Shown here: positions 1 to 8,780 of the stretch, in pieces
Position numbering within the stretch: the stretch's first letter is position 1
Layout of the letters: every line of letters starts with the position of its first letter
Assembly (NCBI GenBank): GCA_020847045.1
Contig: JADLCT010000101.1
Location: 1 to 64,000, forward strand
From: Bryobacterales bacterium
GTDB taxonomy: Bacteria > Acidobacteriota > Terriglobia > Bryobacterales > Bryobacteraceae
Length of the DNA: 64,000 nt
Direction: 5' to 3'
Program-made: the position numbers and the translations under genes
Notes under the pieces: model-generated
What the model saw: the letters and a program-made list of their open reading frames with translations, nothing else
Databases searched by the model: none
Told to the model about the DNA's origin: nothing

Positions 1-2674
1 GATTGGGGAAGGTTTGCGCCAGGAAGTTGATGCGCTCCTGATCGCGCACCGGCGAGGTGCTCAACCACGAGTTCGGCAAGGCGTTCCAATCCCGGTTCGT
101 GTTGAGGCGCACGCCGCGGTTGCCCACGTAGGTGGCTTCCAGCAGAAACAGCATTGGTAGTTCGCGTTGTACGCCGAATGACCAGCGCTGGGCATAGGGA
201 TTCAGACGCTTGCTGGGGAAGAAGCTGAGCCCCTGGCCGAGGTTGGTCTTCAACCCGCCCGCGGCGCGCAGCGGCTGCTGAAGTCCGTTCGGGAACGGGT
301 TCGCCAGCGTGGCCACATAGGTGAGACCGCTGTCGAGCGAGGCCTGGATGGGCGTCGTCTGGCTGAAGCCGGTGACGATGGTGTTGGTCATCAGAACGCC
401 GATCGAGTTGTAGAACATGCCATACCCGGCGCGGACCACCGTTTTCGGGTCCCACTGATAGGCCAGGCCGATGCGGGGCATGAAGTTGTTCTTCTCGCCC
501 TTCCAGTAGTCCCGGCCGCCGTTTGCGCCGGCAAACAGCAGGCCGCCTTTCACCTGAAATGCGCTGACGGGCAGCTCGGGAATCGGGTTCCGCGCGTAGT
601 TGGCCGTGGCCTGGGCGGAGATCGGGTTGGTTTCGTTGAACGCAAACCCGGTGACGGCGCGGTTATAGCGCTCCGTGATGGGCGTGTCGTATTCGTACCG
701 CAGACCGAGGTTCAGCGTCAGCTTCTTCGTCATCCGGTAGTCGTCCTGGATGTACAACCCATAGACGTTGCTCTGCTCGGCCGTCGAATCAGTGATGCTC
801 ATCGAACCGGACGGAATTCCCATCAGGAACGAGGCCACGTCGCCGCCCAACTGCGGCGCGGCCGCCGTATCCAGCGGTCCTCGCGTGTAGGTGGAGTTGG
901 AGGTGAACTGCGGCGATACCGCGGCATTGAACCGGTTCCGGTTCTCCCTGTACACGCGGATGTCCGTGCCAAAGCGAACGTTGTGGTTGGACTTCATCCA
1001 GGTGACCGTGGCCACCGCGTTGTGAATCGTCGAAGCCGTCACGCCATCGCCGCTCTCCCACTGGCTCAGCTCCTGGAACGGGGTGATGGCCGTGCGCGGA
1101 AGGGTCGCCAGTTCCTTCGGAATGCCGGCCGTAAGCTGGGGAGAAAACCCGAGCGAGGCCAGGTCGAAGCCGCGCGTGGTACGCCGTTCCGGGAAATCCT
1201 GATAGGTAAGGCCGTACCGGACGTTGAGCAGGAAGGCGGGGTTGATGACATAAACGTCGTCCAGTGCGATGCCTTTGTTGGTGCGGTTCAGGATCACGCC
1301 GTTGATGTCGTTGTTGAAGGTGCGGTTCTTATCCTCTTCCCAGTAATCGCGGTGCAGGCGCACGAAAACGCGGTGCGAATCAGAAAAGGCATGGTCGAAG
1401 CGGTAGATCATGCTCCAGTAGGTTTCCAGCGCCTTGTTCGTGTTGAAGTAGTTGTTCCGGTATTGCAGAGCGGGCGTGGTGGGCGCATTGCCCCCCGGAT
1501 AGAGCTTCATCATATTGTTGGCCACTGGAGAGATGCGGCTTTGCGGAATGATGTTGCCGGGGACCGGCGTGCGCGAGAAACGGCCATTGGGGGCCGTGGC
1601 GGTGGAGAAGGGATCGTACACCTGATAGTTGGCTCCCAACGCGAGATACTCGCTCAGGTCGCCCGTGCGCATCTTGTCCGTGGGAACCGTGGTGGTGTAG
1701 GACTGCGGGCTGCCAAACAGGTTCGCCTCCCAGGAGTAGAACCAAAAGGTCTTGTTCTTGCCGTTATACAGCTTGGGAATGTAGACCGGGCCGCCCATCG
1801 AGTTGCCGAACCGGTTGTCCTGGTAGACGGGCAGGCTCTGGCCGGCGCGGTTCTGGAAGATGTTCTTCGTCTCCAGGGCCGAATTGCGAAGCCATTCGTG
1901 AAACTCGCCGTGAAGCTGGTTGGTGCCGCCTTTGGTGCTCACGTTCACAGTGGCGCCGATGGTATTGCCGGTGCTGGCGTCGTAGCTGGCCGTCTGCACC
2001 TTGAATTCCGTGATGGAGGCCGCCGGCGGCGAGTAAGCCACGCGCGGCGAGGTGCCGTCGGAATAGGTGTTCGACACACCGTCGATGGTGAAGTCGTTGT
2101 TGTAGTTGCCTCCGCCCACGGTGGAAAACTGGGAGGGCGCATTGTTGAACGGCGCCTTGCGCAGACGCATGTTCGTGCCGTTCGTCGTGCCCGGCGCCAG
2201 GTGAACCAGATCCATCGCGTTGCCGGCAAACAGCGGCAGCTCCGTGATGCGGCGCTCATCCACCACCTGGCCGAGCGTCGCTTCGGCGGTTTGCAGAAGC
2301 GGCGTTTCCGCCGTCACGCTGATCGATTCGGCCACGTTGCCCACCTGCATCTCGATGTTCAACTCCACCGAATCGCTTACGCGGACCTGAACGTTGTCGC
2401 GGCTGAATTTCTTGAAGCCGTCCTTCTCCGCCGTGATCGTGTACTTGCCCGGCAAAAGATAGGGCAGGCTGAAAGCGCCCGCCACGTTCGTGACCGAACG
2501 CACCGAGACGCCGGTGGCGTCGTTGGTGGCCAGCACGGTCGCGTCGGGTACCGCCCCTCCGGTTGGATCCAGAACCTGGCCGCCGACACGGCCGCGAGAA
2601 TCCTGCGCGAACAAGTGCGACGCAGCGCACAGCAGGATTGTGAAACTAATCACAAGCATTCGTAACTTTGACAT
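1..2674 (-). CDS. TonB-dependent receptor, Oar-like, with carboxypeptidase-regulatory-like N-terminus (3' end outside window)
   Basis: The frame opens with ATG at 2674 and stays open to the left edge, so about 891 residues are visible and the end of the beta-barrel is missing. The product starts with a signal peptide (MSKLRMLVISFTILLCC, ending near FAQ), followed by a carboxypeptidase-regulatory-like beta-sandwich (about 28-110; GGQVLDPTGGAVPDATV, then LPGKYTITAEKDGFKKF). Next come a plug-like region with FTIDGVSN and GATVNVSTKGGTN, and a long barrel with phrases such as NLGLRYEYDTP. Family knowledge: such outer-membrane receptors import or bind large substrates using TonB energy and are numerous in Solibacter-type acidobacteria. 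The substrate cannot be read from sequence. AGGGG sits just before the ATG. A large open frame on the opposite strand is its shadow. Confidence 0.93.
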   Translation of the reverse strand, partial: MSKLRMLVISFTILLCAASHLFAQDSRGRVGGQVLDPTGGAVPDATVLATNDATGVSVRSVTNVAGAFSLPYLLPGKYTITAEKDGFKKFSRDNVQVRVSDSVELNIEMQVGNVAESISVTAETPLLQTAEATLGQVVDERRITELPLFAGNAMDLVHLAPGTTNGTNMRLRKAPFNNAPSQFSTVGGGNYNNDFTIDGVSNTYSDGTSPRVAYSPPAASITEFKVQTASYDASTGNTIGATVNVSTKGGTNQLHGEFHEWLRNSALETKNIFQNRAGQSLPVYQDNRFGNSMGGPVYIPKLYNGKNKTFWFYSWEANLFGSPQSYTTTVPTDKMRTGDLSEYLALGANYQVYDPFSTATAPNGRFSRTPVPGNIIPQSRISPVANNMMKLYPGGNAPTTPALQYRNNYFNTNKALETYWSMIYRFDHAFSDSHRVFVRLHRDYWEEDKNRTFNNDINGVILNRTNKGIALDDVYVINPAFLLNVRYGLTYQDFPERRTTRGFDLASLGFSPQLTAGIPKELATLPRTAITPFQELSQWESGDGVTASTIHNAVATVTWMKSNHNVRFGTDIRVYRENRNRFNAAVSPQFTSNSTYTRGPLDTAAAPQLGGDVASFLMGIPSGSMSITDSTAEQSNVYGLYIQDDYRMTKKLTLNLGLRYEYDTPITERYNRAVTGFAFNETNPISAQATANYARNPIPELPVSAFQVKGGLLFAGANGGRDYWKGEKNNFMPRIGLAYQWDPKTVVRAGYGMFYNSIGVLMTNTIVTGFSQTTPIQASLDSGLTYVATLANPFPNGLQQPLRAAGGLKTNLGQGLSFFPSKRLNPYAQRWSFGVQRELPMLFLLEATYVGNRGVRLNTNRDWNALPNSWLSTSPVRDQERINFLAQTFPN

Positions 2675-2686
2675 ATAACCCCTGGC

Positions 2687-2708
2687 GTGGCACACCTCGG
2701 CATGCCAC
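2687..2708. promoter_or_regulatory. 22-base imperfect palindrome upstream of the TonB receptor
   Basis: Arms GTGGCA and TGCCAC enclose ten bases that include a further matched CC/GG pair, giving 8 of 11 symmetric pairs. The site lies 12 bases before the receptor start codon. It could be a repressor operator or a small hairpin in the 5' leader. No known regulator motif was matched. Confidence 0.4.
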
Positions 2709-2768
2709 ATTTCGCCTATTAGCAAGCGTAGGCAACGTTGAGAGAAAATCTACATAAATTTCAAAAAC

Positions 2769-4154
2769 TTAATTTATCTGGATTTGATGCAGTTCCTGAA
2801 GCAAACGGATGGCGGTCTCGGCCAAACGTTCTCCTCCACCCGGAGCCATCCGGGCACTGAGTACCTCGTATCCGCCCTCTTCAAACGCTTTTCGGGAGGG
2901 TACATACCCGATGTGACCTGACGATAGCTCAGCAATGATCGTTGTGGGGAAGGGCGATGCCTTCTTGATCGCCTGCCCCAGTTCGACGAAGATCTCACCC
3001 GGCAGCCCAACCCAGGCAAGTGTCCTGCCGAGCGTCACCACCTGGACCTCGGCGGCTAGCGGCTTTCCTTTCCTTTCGGCTGTATCGAGGATCCGAAAGG
3101 CTTCCGCCAGGGCTACGGTGCCGGGCGAGCCCGGCTTGTCGAATTCTGCCGCCACACGGCGCGCCTTCTCCACCTCGGCGGGTGTAAAGGTTGGAATAGC
3201 CAGTTCCACCGTCTCGCTCTTGGCGTGCAGCGCTCCGCCGGGGACGGGCTTCACGCGGGCCAGCGTTTTCAAGACCTCGCCAGTGAGGACCGTTCCGATT
3301 CTCCTGGCTTCCCCCGGCCCTTTTTGCGGCTCCGGCGAGGTGACATCGATGTGGTTGATGTTGCCCGCCGCGCCATTGGTGAACAGTGTCAGCAACTCGC
3401 GGCCATAGATTTTGCCGAGCAGTTTGGAGATCGTATACGGGAAGTCAGCCGAAATTTGCAGCCCTCCCACGGTGTCCAGATGCAGGGCATGGTTCAGGTA
3501 GGCGAGCATGGGCGCCCCCTCGGCGCTTTCCACCCACAGCACTTGCACGTCCGGGTCGATCTGGCCCATGGGTTGGACCACCTGTGGGTTGCGCTTGCCT
3601 GGATTCGTCCGCACGGTGCCGTCCTTCATCAGAAAGCGCCGGTAAAAGCTCACGGAGTCCTCGTGGCCCAAGCCCACTGAAAGCCTGGCAGGCACAGCGC
3701 CCGCCGCCGCCGTGTGGATCGCCTCGGCGATTTTGCCGGGCAGGGCCAGACGGTAGGCATCCAGCGTCTTCCGTGCCGCTCCTTTTACATAGTCCACCGC
3801 GCGTCCACCCAGCAGCGGACCCGTATGGCTGTGCGTGGCGCTGAGAATGATATTCGCCGCCGGGATGCCGGTTGCCGCCTCGGCCTGTTTCCGCGCCGTC
3901 TCCGAAACGCCGGCGGGAATGTTCACCAGGTCACACGCCACGAAGGCCACACGCACCGCGCCGGACTCGAGAACCAGCACCTTGGCCCACAGATCATCGT
4001 GAACGCCTTCGGCCAGCCGTGTGCTGTAGTAGCCCGCCATGGGAATTCCAGCGGGTGGGGTAATTTTCACGGCCGCGCGTCCGGCCTTTACCTCCGCGCC
4101 GGCGGCGAGCGTGTGGAACAGGAGAACCAGTGCGAACCCGTGGGCGATGCGCAT
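2769..4154 (-). CDS. Neutral/alkaline non-lysosomal ceramidase-like secreted hydrolase
   Basis: The 461-residue product begins with a Sec signal peptide (MRIAHGFALVLLFHTLAAGA). It then matches the N-terminal catalytic half of the neutral ceramidase family: ATHSHTGP (106-113, with His108 and His110 as likely zinc ligands), NHALH (221-225) and NGAAGNIN (260-267). It is shorter than classical neutral ceramidases, which carry an extra C-terminal domain. The literal substrate may therefore be another amide or ester rather than ceramide. I chose the ATG at 4154 because the longer open frame adds a basic stretch before an obvious signal peptide. It lies 46 bases after the S46 peptidase stop, so the two genes may be co-transcribed. 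Confidence 0.8.
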   Translation of the reverse strand: MRIAHGFALVLLFHTLAAGAEVKAGRAAVKITPPAGIPMAGYYSTRLAEGVHDDLWAKVLVLESGAVRVAFVACDLVNIPAGVSETARKQAEAATGIPAANIILSATHSHTGPLLGGRAVDYVKGAARKTLDAYRLALPGKIAEAIHTAAAGAVPARLSVGLGHEDSVSFYRRFLMKDGTVRTNPGKRNPQVVQPMGQIDPDVQVLWVESAEGAPMLAYLNHALHLDTVGGLQISADFPYTISKLLGKIYGRELLTLFTNGAAGNINHIDVTSPEPQKGPGEARRIGTVLTGEVLKTLARVKPVPGGALHAKSETVELAIPTFTPAEVEKARRVAAEFDKPGSPGTVALAEAFRILDTAERKGKPLAAEVQVVTLGRTLAWVGLPGEIFVELGQAIKKASPFPTTIIAELSSGHIGYVPSRKAFEEGGYEVLSARMAPGGGERLAETAIRLLQELHQIQIN

Positions 4155-4200
4155 GTGTACTGGGGTACCACACCGCGCGGCCCGCCGTCGTGGTGGCGTG

Positions 4201-6261
4201 TTAGCGGGCGAGTTCCGCCAGCAGGGATTTGGCTCCATACACGGTGCGCAGCGCCTCTGTGATCCCCGCCGTGGAGACATGGACGCTTCGCTCGCTCCGG
4301 TCGCGGTAAACGAACCGGTTCGGCAGGCCTTCGATGTTGCCGTCGAAGAGAATGCCGATCACCTGGCCCCGCACGTTCACCGTGGGCGAGCCGGAGTTGC
4401 CGCCGTGTGTGTCGGCGGTGGTGACGAAGTCGAGTTGGGTCTTCATGCGCAACCTCTTTCTGGCGGCCAGCCAGCGTTGCGGCAGAGCATACGGCTCCTG
4501 TCCCGTGGCGCGGCGGAAGAGGCCCGCGAAAGTGGTTTGATACGGCACGGCCTTTCCTTCCGCGTTCTGGTAGCCCTTCACAGGGCCATAGCTGAGACGC
4601 AGCGTGAACGTGGCGTCGGGGTAGGCCTCCGCGCCGTACTTGGCGAAGCGGATGTGTGCGATCTTCGAGGCGCTCTCCAGGATGGCCGACTCCACCTTGT
4701 CCTCAAATCGCGTGCGCAGGCGGCGGGCCTCGGGGTCGATGAGCCGCGCCAGTTCGAGCATGGGATCGTGGCTTGCTTTGAGAGCCGCGCCGTCATCCAT
4801 CAGCGTCTTCCGGAACGCAACTTCGCCCAACCGGGAACCCTCGACGTAGCCACGCGCAGCCTCCTCCGGCGTCCGGCCCCGCAGCACGCTTTTCACGGTG
4901 GCATTGCCGGCGCCCAGCGTGCCGCGCAGCGCGCGCAGGTAGTGAGCAACCACCAGCGTCTCGTAGGAGGGATACACAGGAAGAGACGATTCAATGAACT
5001 GCCGCTTCGGAGGGAGCGCGGTTTCGCGGTATTCGCGCAAGCGGCTCTCGTTGGGCTTGGCGCTCTCCTCGCGCATGCGGAGCAGCGTGCGCGCCAGGGC
5101 AAACAGGGTCGAGCCGCGGGCCGGAGCTTTCTCGATCATCGAATAGGGCTTGTAGAAGGCGGCGAACTCGGAGTAAGCGGCCGCCACGGCGTCCCACGTC
5201 CCGCCGTACTCCCGCGCCAGCTTCGCATCCGATGCGGCATAGGAGCGCAGCGTCTGCTCCTCGTCGCGCTTCAAGGCCATCAGATCCGGCTCACGCAGTC
5301 CGGCAAGAAAGCCCGAGTACGCCTTGTACGAGTTCTGAAAGCTGAACAGATCGTCGGCGGCGATACGCTTGTGCTCGGCGCTGGTGGCGCTGTAGGCAAG
5401 CAGATCGTCAATTAACGAGCGCAACGAATCCACCGCGAAGGGGTAAGCCACGTCGCGGTCGAATTCGAGCTCGGAGATTGTCGCCAGGCGTCCGGTCGCG
5501 CCAGGGTGTCCGCTGACCAGAGTCAACTCGCCTTCGTGCGCGCCACGGCGGGACCAGGGCAGATAGGCGTCCACGCGCGCCGGTTTACCATTTTCATAGG
5601 CGCGCAGAAAGCTGATGTCCAGGCAGTATCGCGGGTAGGTGAAGTTGTCCGGGTCGCCGCCGAACATCGCCACGGCGTTTTCCGGCGCGAACACGAGGCG
5701 CACGTCGGTGTACTTCTTGTACTGATAAAGGTGGAACACCTCGCCGGAATAGAGCGTAACCACGTCGCAGCGGTTGCCCGTCGCGCTGGCGCACTGTTTT
5801 TCGATGCTGGCCATTCGCGCTCGCGTCAACCGGCCCGTCGCGGCGGCGTCCCCTTTGGTTTCCCCGCTCGTTGGTTTCACCTTCGCCGTGACGTCCTCGG
5901 TCTTCAGCAGGACGTTCACCTCCAGGTCGGGGCAGGGTTTTTCGGCTTCGCGCGAGGCCGCCTGGAAGCCGTTCTTCAGATAGTCCGCCTCCTTGCTGCT
6001 CAACTGCTGGATGCACTCGCTGGCCACATGGTGGTTCGTAAAGATCAACCCGTCCGGCGAAACGAATGACCCCGAACCGCCGTTATTCAGGCGAACCGAA
6101 CTGCGGCGAATCCGGTCCAGTAGGGAATCCGGCAAGGTGACGCCGTAGGTTTCCTGGACGCGCGCCTTGGGGAACTGGTCAAACAGCCAGATTCCTTCGT
6201 CACCCCACGCACATGTGGTGGTGAGTATAAATAAAGGTAAGAAGAGGCTCCTAAGCTGCAT
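4201..6261 (-). CDS. S46 family serine dipeptidyl-peptidase (DPP7-like)
   Basis: The 686-residue exported peptidase starts with a signal peptide (MQLRSLFLPLFILTTTCAWG). It carries the S46 landmarks: GSGSFVSPDGLIFTNHHV (His78 as catalytic histidine), MFGGDPDNFTYPRY holding the likely catalytic Asp, and THGGNSGSP with Ser623 as nucleophile. Family knowledge: S46 enzymes release dipeptides from N-termini of peptides in the periplasm. The residue 18 positions after the nucleophile is Gly641 (in ILFDGN). In this family Gly at that position goes with hydrophobic P1 preference (DPP7), and Arg with acidic preference (DPP11). Upstream in-frame ATGs exist at 6279 and earlier, but only the 6261 start puts the signal peptide at the N-terminus. 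Confidence 0.92.
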   Translation of the reverse strand: MQLRSLFLPLFILTTTCAWGDEGIWLFDQFPKARVQETYGVTLPDSLLDRIRRSSVRLNNGGSGSFVSPDGLIFTNHHVASECIQQLSSKEADYLKNGFQAASREAEKPCPDLEVNVLLKTEDVTAKVKPTSGETKGDAAATGRLTRARMASIEKQCASATGNRCDVVTLYSGEVFHLYQYKKYTDVRLVFAPENAVAMFGGDPDNFTYPRYCLDISFLRAYENGKPARVDAYLPWSRRGAHEGELTLVSGHPGATGRLATISELEFDRDVAYPFAVDSLRSLIDDLLAYSATSAEHKRIAADDLFSFQNSYKAYSGFLAGLREPDLMALKRDEEQTLRSYAASDAKLAREYGGTWDAVAAAYSEFAAFYKPYSMIEKAPARGSTLFALARTLLRMREESAKPNESRLREYRETALPPKRQFIESSLPVYPSYETLVVAHYLRALRGTLGAGNATVKSVLRGRTPEEAARGYVEGSRLGEVAFRKTLMDDGAALKASHDPMLELARLIDPEARRLRTRFEDKVESAILESASKIAHIRFAKYGAEAYPDATFTLRLSYGPVKGYQNAEGKAVPYQTTFAGLFRRATGQEPYALPQRWLAARKRLRMKTQLDFVTTADTHGGNSGSPTVNVRGQVIGILFDGNIEGLPNRFVYRDRSERSVHVSTAGITEALRTVYGAKSLLAELAR

Positions 6262-6411
6262 GGCTCTATTCGCTACCATTATGGACGAATCAACGGAGGC
6301 GGCGAGAGTGCGTGGCGGAAGACAGTTCGGATGGACTGCAAAATGTTCTGCAAGAATCATGTAAGGCATGACACATCAAATATTTACAGGTAATCCACCA
6401 CTCATCGCCAT

Positions 6412-6440
6412 TTGGCAACCGCATATTATTGTGAGATACT
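6412..6440 (+). promoter_or_regulatory. Candidate sigma-70-type promoter for the ATP-grasp-like gene
   Basis: TTGGCA (6412-6417), a 17-base spacer and GATACT (6435-6440) match the housekeeping consensus at 5/6 and 4/6 positions. They lie 33 bases before the ATG at 6474. The 212-base gap to the divergent S46 gene is noticeably AT-richer than the coding DNA around it. Confidence 0.4.
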
Positions 6441-6473
6441 GTTCGATAACTCTGAGCAATCCGCTCCAACGAA

Positions 6474-7817
6474 ATGACCAAGCTCGACGAGGCTTTAGCA
6501 CGCTTTGACAGGCTAATCCACTCGCCGGCGTATCAGGATTTGGCCTGGGCCCACGCCCTACAGAAACAGTTGGCCGAACGGCAGTTGATGCCGGGTGGCC
6601 GGGCGATTTGCCCTGTTCTGCGCCCTCACCTGCTCAGCCGGCGGCAGTATGATTCGCTGCAAAAAACCGCCGCCGTTCTATCGGCGGCCATGGACCGTGT
6701 CAGCGAACAGGCCCTTGCCGAGCCGGCCCTTCTGTCGCGCCTGCAACTGCTTCCGGCCGAGCGTATGCTCGCCGCTGTCAACCACACCCACGGCCGGGCC
6801 GCCGCGATCACCCTCACGGCCAACTGCCCGGCGGCGGGGCATTTTATTACAGGCGTCAGCGCCGATCCACCCGCCAGCATCGTCTACACGGAGCAGCTTT
6901 CCGACCTGTTCTATGAGAGTGCTCCGATGAAGGAACTCCGGAAGCGCCTTAAGTTCACACGCGGCAAATCCGTGAAAAAGCTGCTGCAATCCGTATTGGC
7001 CGCCTACAAGGGGCAGGGCAAGAAGAAGTTCCCCTGTATCGGCGTGATTGAGTTCCGCCAATCATTGAAAGCGGCGCCGAGTACGGAAGCCTTGTTGCTG
7101 GCTGAGCTGTTCCGCTCCAACGGCTATCCCGCCGAGGTGGTTACGCCCGAGCAACTGGAGTATCGCAACGGCGAACTCCGGCGCGGCGACTTTGTCATCG
7201 ACATCGTCTACCGCCGCGTTTCGGCGCAGGAACTGCTGGTGCGCGCCGACCTGAACCACCCCTTGCTGCGCGCCTACCGCGACCATGCCATCTGCATGGT
7301 GAACAGCTTCCGCGCCGAGGTGGCCGGCAAGGCGACCATCCTCGCCCTGCTCGGCGATGAGACGATCTTGGCCCAATTCCCCGCCGCTGAGCGTAAACTG
7401 CTGCGCCAGCACATTCCGTGGACGCGGTTTATGGCGAATACGAAAACCACGCGCGGCACGGAGCAGGTGGACCTTCCGGAATGGGTCGCCCGCAACAAGG
7501 ACACACTCCAATTGCGCCCGCTCGACACTGGCAGCGATTTGCACACCTTCGATGGCGCGGCCCTGGAACAGGGACTGTGGGAGCGCGCCGTGAAAACGGC
7601 CCTCCGCTCCCGCTATGTGGTTCAGGAAAAGACGCCAGCCGAGCGGGCCAGCTTCCCCGTGTTCCAGTTCGGACGCCTGGAGATGCGCGACTTCCGCATT
7701 GCCGTGCAGCCCGCCCTGTTTGCCGGAAAGATGGACTCGGCGGCGGCCGACGTCGAGGATGTGACCAGCACGTTTTCTCTCCTCAACGGTCTTACGCCCA
7801 CCTTCGTTCTGGAATAG
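6474..7817 (+). CDS. Uncharacterised protein resembling circularly permuted ATP-grasp enzymes
   Basis: The 447-residue cytosolic protein has no signal peptide or membrane segment. Its centre (IDIVYRR at 242-248, then SFRAEVAGKATILALLGDE at about 278-296) and its C-terminal part (LQLRPLDTGSDLHTF, then YVVQEKTP) resemble the permuted ATP-grasp families related to glutathionylspermidine synthase. Those typically show VYRRV, an N-K-x-L-L-x-LL segment, VLKP and VQE. Here the expected lysine of the VLKP-like strand is Arg, so catalytic competence is uncertain. If active, it would join a carboxylate to an amine using ATP. It stands alone between a divergent peptidase and a convergent Wzt-like gene, and the neighbours do not reveal a substrate. 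Confidence 0.7.
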   Translation: MTKLDEALARFDRLIHSPAYQDLAWAHALQKQLAERQLMPGGRAICPVLRPHLLSRRQYDSLQKTAAVLSAAMDRVSEQALAEPALLSRLQLLPAERMLAAVNHTHGRAAAITLTANCPAAGHFITGVSADPPASIVYTEQLSDLFYESAPMKELRKRLKFTRGKSVKKLLQSVLAAYKGQGKKKFPCIGVIEFRQSLKAAPSTEALLLAELFRSNGYPAEVVTPEQLEYRNGELRRGDFVIDIVYRRVSAQELLVRADLNHPLLRAYRDHAICMVNSFRAEVAGKATILALLGDETILAQFPAAERKLLRQHIPWTRFMANTKTTRGTEQVDLPEWVARNKDTLQLRPLDTGSDLHTFDGAALEQGLWERAVKTALRSRYVVQEKTPAERASFPVFQFGRLEMRDFRIAVQPALFAGKMDSAAADVEDVTSTFSLLNGLTPTFVLE

Positions 7818-7832
7818 GTTCGCGCCGCGGAG

Positions 7833-8759
7833 CTACTCCAGCGTTACGGCGGCGCGCAGATTGGCCACTCCCGCCGTGTAGCGCGTGTCGGATACGGAGA
7901 AGGCCACGGCATCTTCCATCCAGTCGTGCCAGACGCCATCGCGGTCATGAGACGCCGCGGTAAGCGTGTACTCCTGCGGGCAGAGCGCGCATGAGAAACG
8001 GAACACCACGGTGCGCATCTCTCCCGCCGCGCATGGCCCCAGCGTGACTCCTTCCAGTTCCGTATTGGTGCCAAAGACCTCAAACCCGATCCGCGTGCGA
8101 ACCATGATGCCCACCACCGGATCCTCCACGGCCGTCTGATACCTCACGCGCACGCGCACGGCCACAGGTTCGCCGCTGCGCCAGACAACCGCGGGCCGTC
8201 CCTGGTCATCCAGGGTTTCCACAGATTCCAATGCGGCGCGCCCGTCACCCCGCCGCAAGGATGGGTGCAGTTCGGCGCCTCTGCCGGCTGCCCAGGCGCG
8301 CACGTGCTCCATCGACGCCCGCCGATACTGCGCCAGCACCTCGGCTGGCGCTCCGCGCGACACGACCCTTCCGCCGTCCACCCACCACAACTCATCGCAT
8401 AGCGCCGTGAGCAATTCCGGCTCGTGGCTTCCAAACATCACGACGGTCCCCGCCCGTCGCAACTCCTCCAACCGTGCGCGCAGCCGCACCCTTTCCTGCC
8501 AGCCGGTCCGCGAAAACAGGTGGGGCAGAGCCAGCACCGACGCCTCCGCCGGCCACTCGTCGCCAGGACCGGCCAACGCTTGCACGCCACTGGCCGCAAC
8601 CTCGCCACGGTCCGGCCGCCGTCTGCCGCCCGCCAGTTCCAAAACGGCCAGCAACGCCGCCGACTCCTCTCCCACCAGTCCCACCACGGACCCGGCGGGC
8701 AACCCGGCCGTCACCGGCAGCAGTCCATCCACGGCCGCTTCACGGAATCGTAATGTCAT
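7833..8759 (-). CDS. Wzt-like ABC protein with degenerate ATPase domain and C-terminal glycan-binding-type domain
   Basis: The 308-residue product looks like an O-antigen exporter ATPase that has lost its catalytic motifs. The Walker A position reads GLVGEESA (27-34) instead of GxxGxGKS/T. No LSGGQ signature or Walker B strand is visible, because the helical part is shortened. The H-loop segment survives (GSHEPE 110-115; LWWVDGGRVVSRG 124-136). Residues about 165-305 look like the Wzt C-terminal beta-sandwich that recognises the polysaccharide end (V..GIMVRTRIGFEVFGTNTE). No membrane permease is adjacent. I infer a non-hydrolysing glycan-binding or regulatory protein. The ATG at 8759 is chosen over a longer frame that would overlap the divergent gene. 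Confidence 0.7.
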   Translation of the reverse strand: MTLRFREAAVDGLLPVTAGLPAGSVVGLVGEESAALLAVLELAGGRRRPDRGEVAASGVQALAGPGDEWPAEASVLALPHLFSRTGWQERVRLRARLEELRRAGTVVMFGSHEPELLTALCDELWWVDGGRVVSRGAPAEVLAQYRRASMEHVRAWAAGRGAELHPSLRRGDGRAALESVETLDDQGRPAVVWRSGEPVAVRVRVRYQTAVEDPVVGIMVRTRIGFEVFGTNTELEGVTLGPCAAGEMRTVVFRFSCALCPQEYTLTAASHDRDGVWHDWMEDAVAFSVSDTRYTAGVANLRAAVTLE

Positions 8760-8780
8760 CAACGATAGAATAGCGTTTAC
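8760..8780. promoter_or_regulatory. 21-base divergent promoter with overlapping -10 hexamers
   Basis: Only 21 bases separate the two divergent ATGs. The plus strand shows TAGAAT (8766-8771) nine bases before ATG 8781. The minus strand shows TATTCT (8772-8767) seven bases before ATG 8759. Both use the same seven bases. No Shine-Dalgarno sequence precedes either ATG, so both mRNAs may be leaderless or nearly so. Confidence 0.45.

Noticed and set aside
983..2665. 560-residue open frame on the plus strand
   Set aside because: It lies antisense to the TonB receptor, whose minus-strand translation shows a signal peptide, regulatory-like domain, plug and barrel. The plus frame is Arg/His/Val-rich shadow sequence without any motif.
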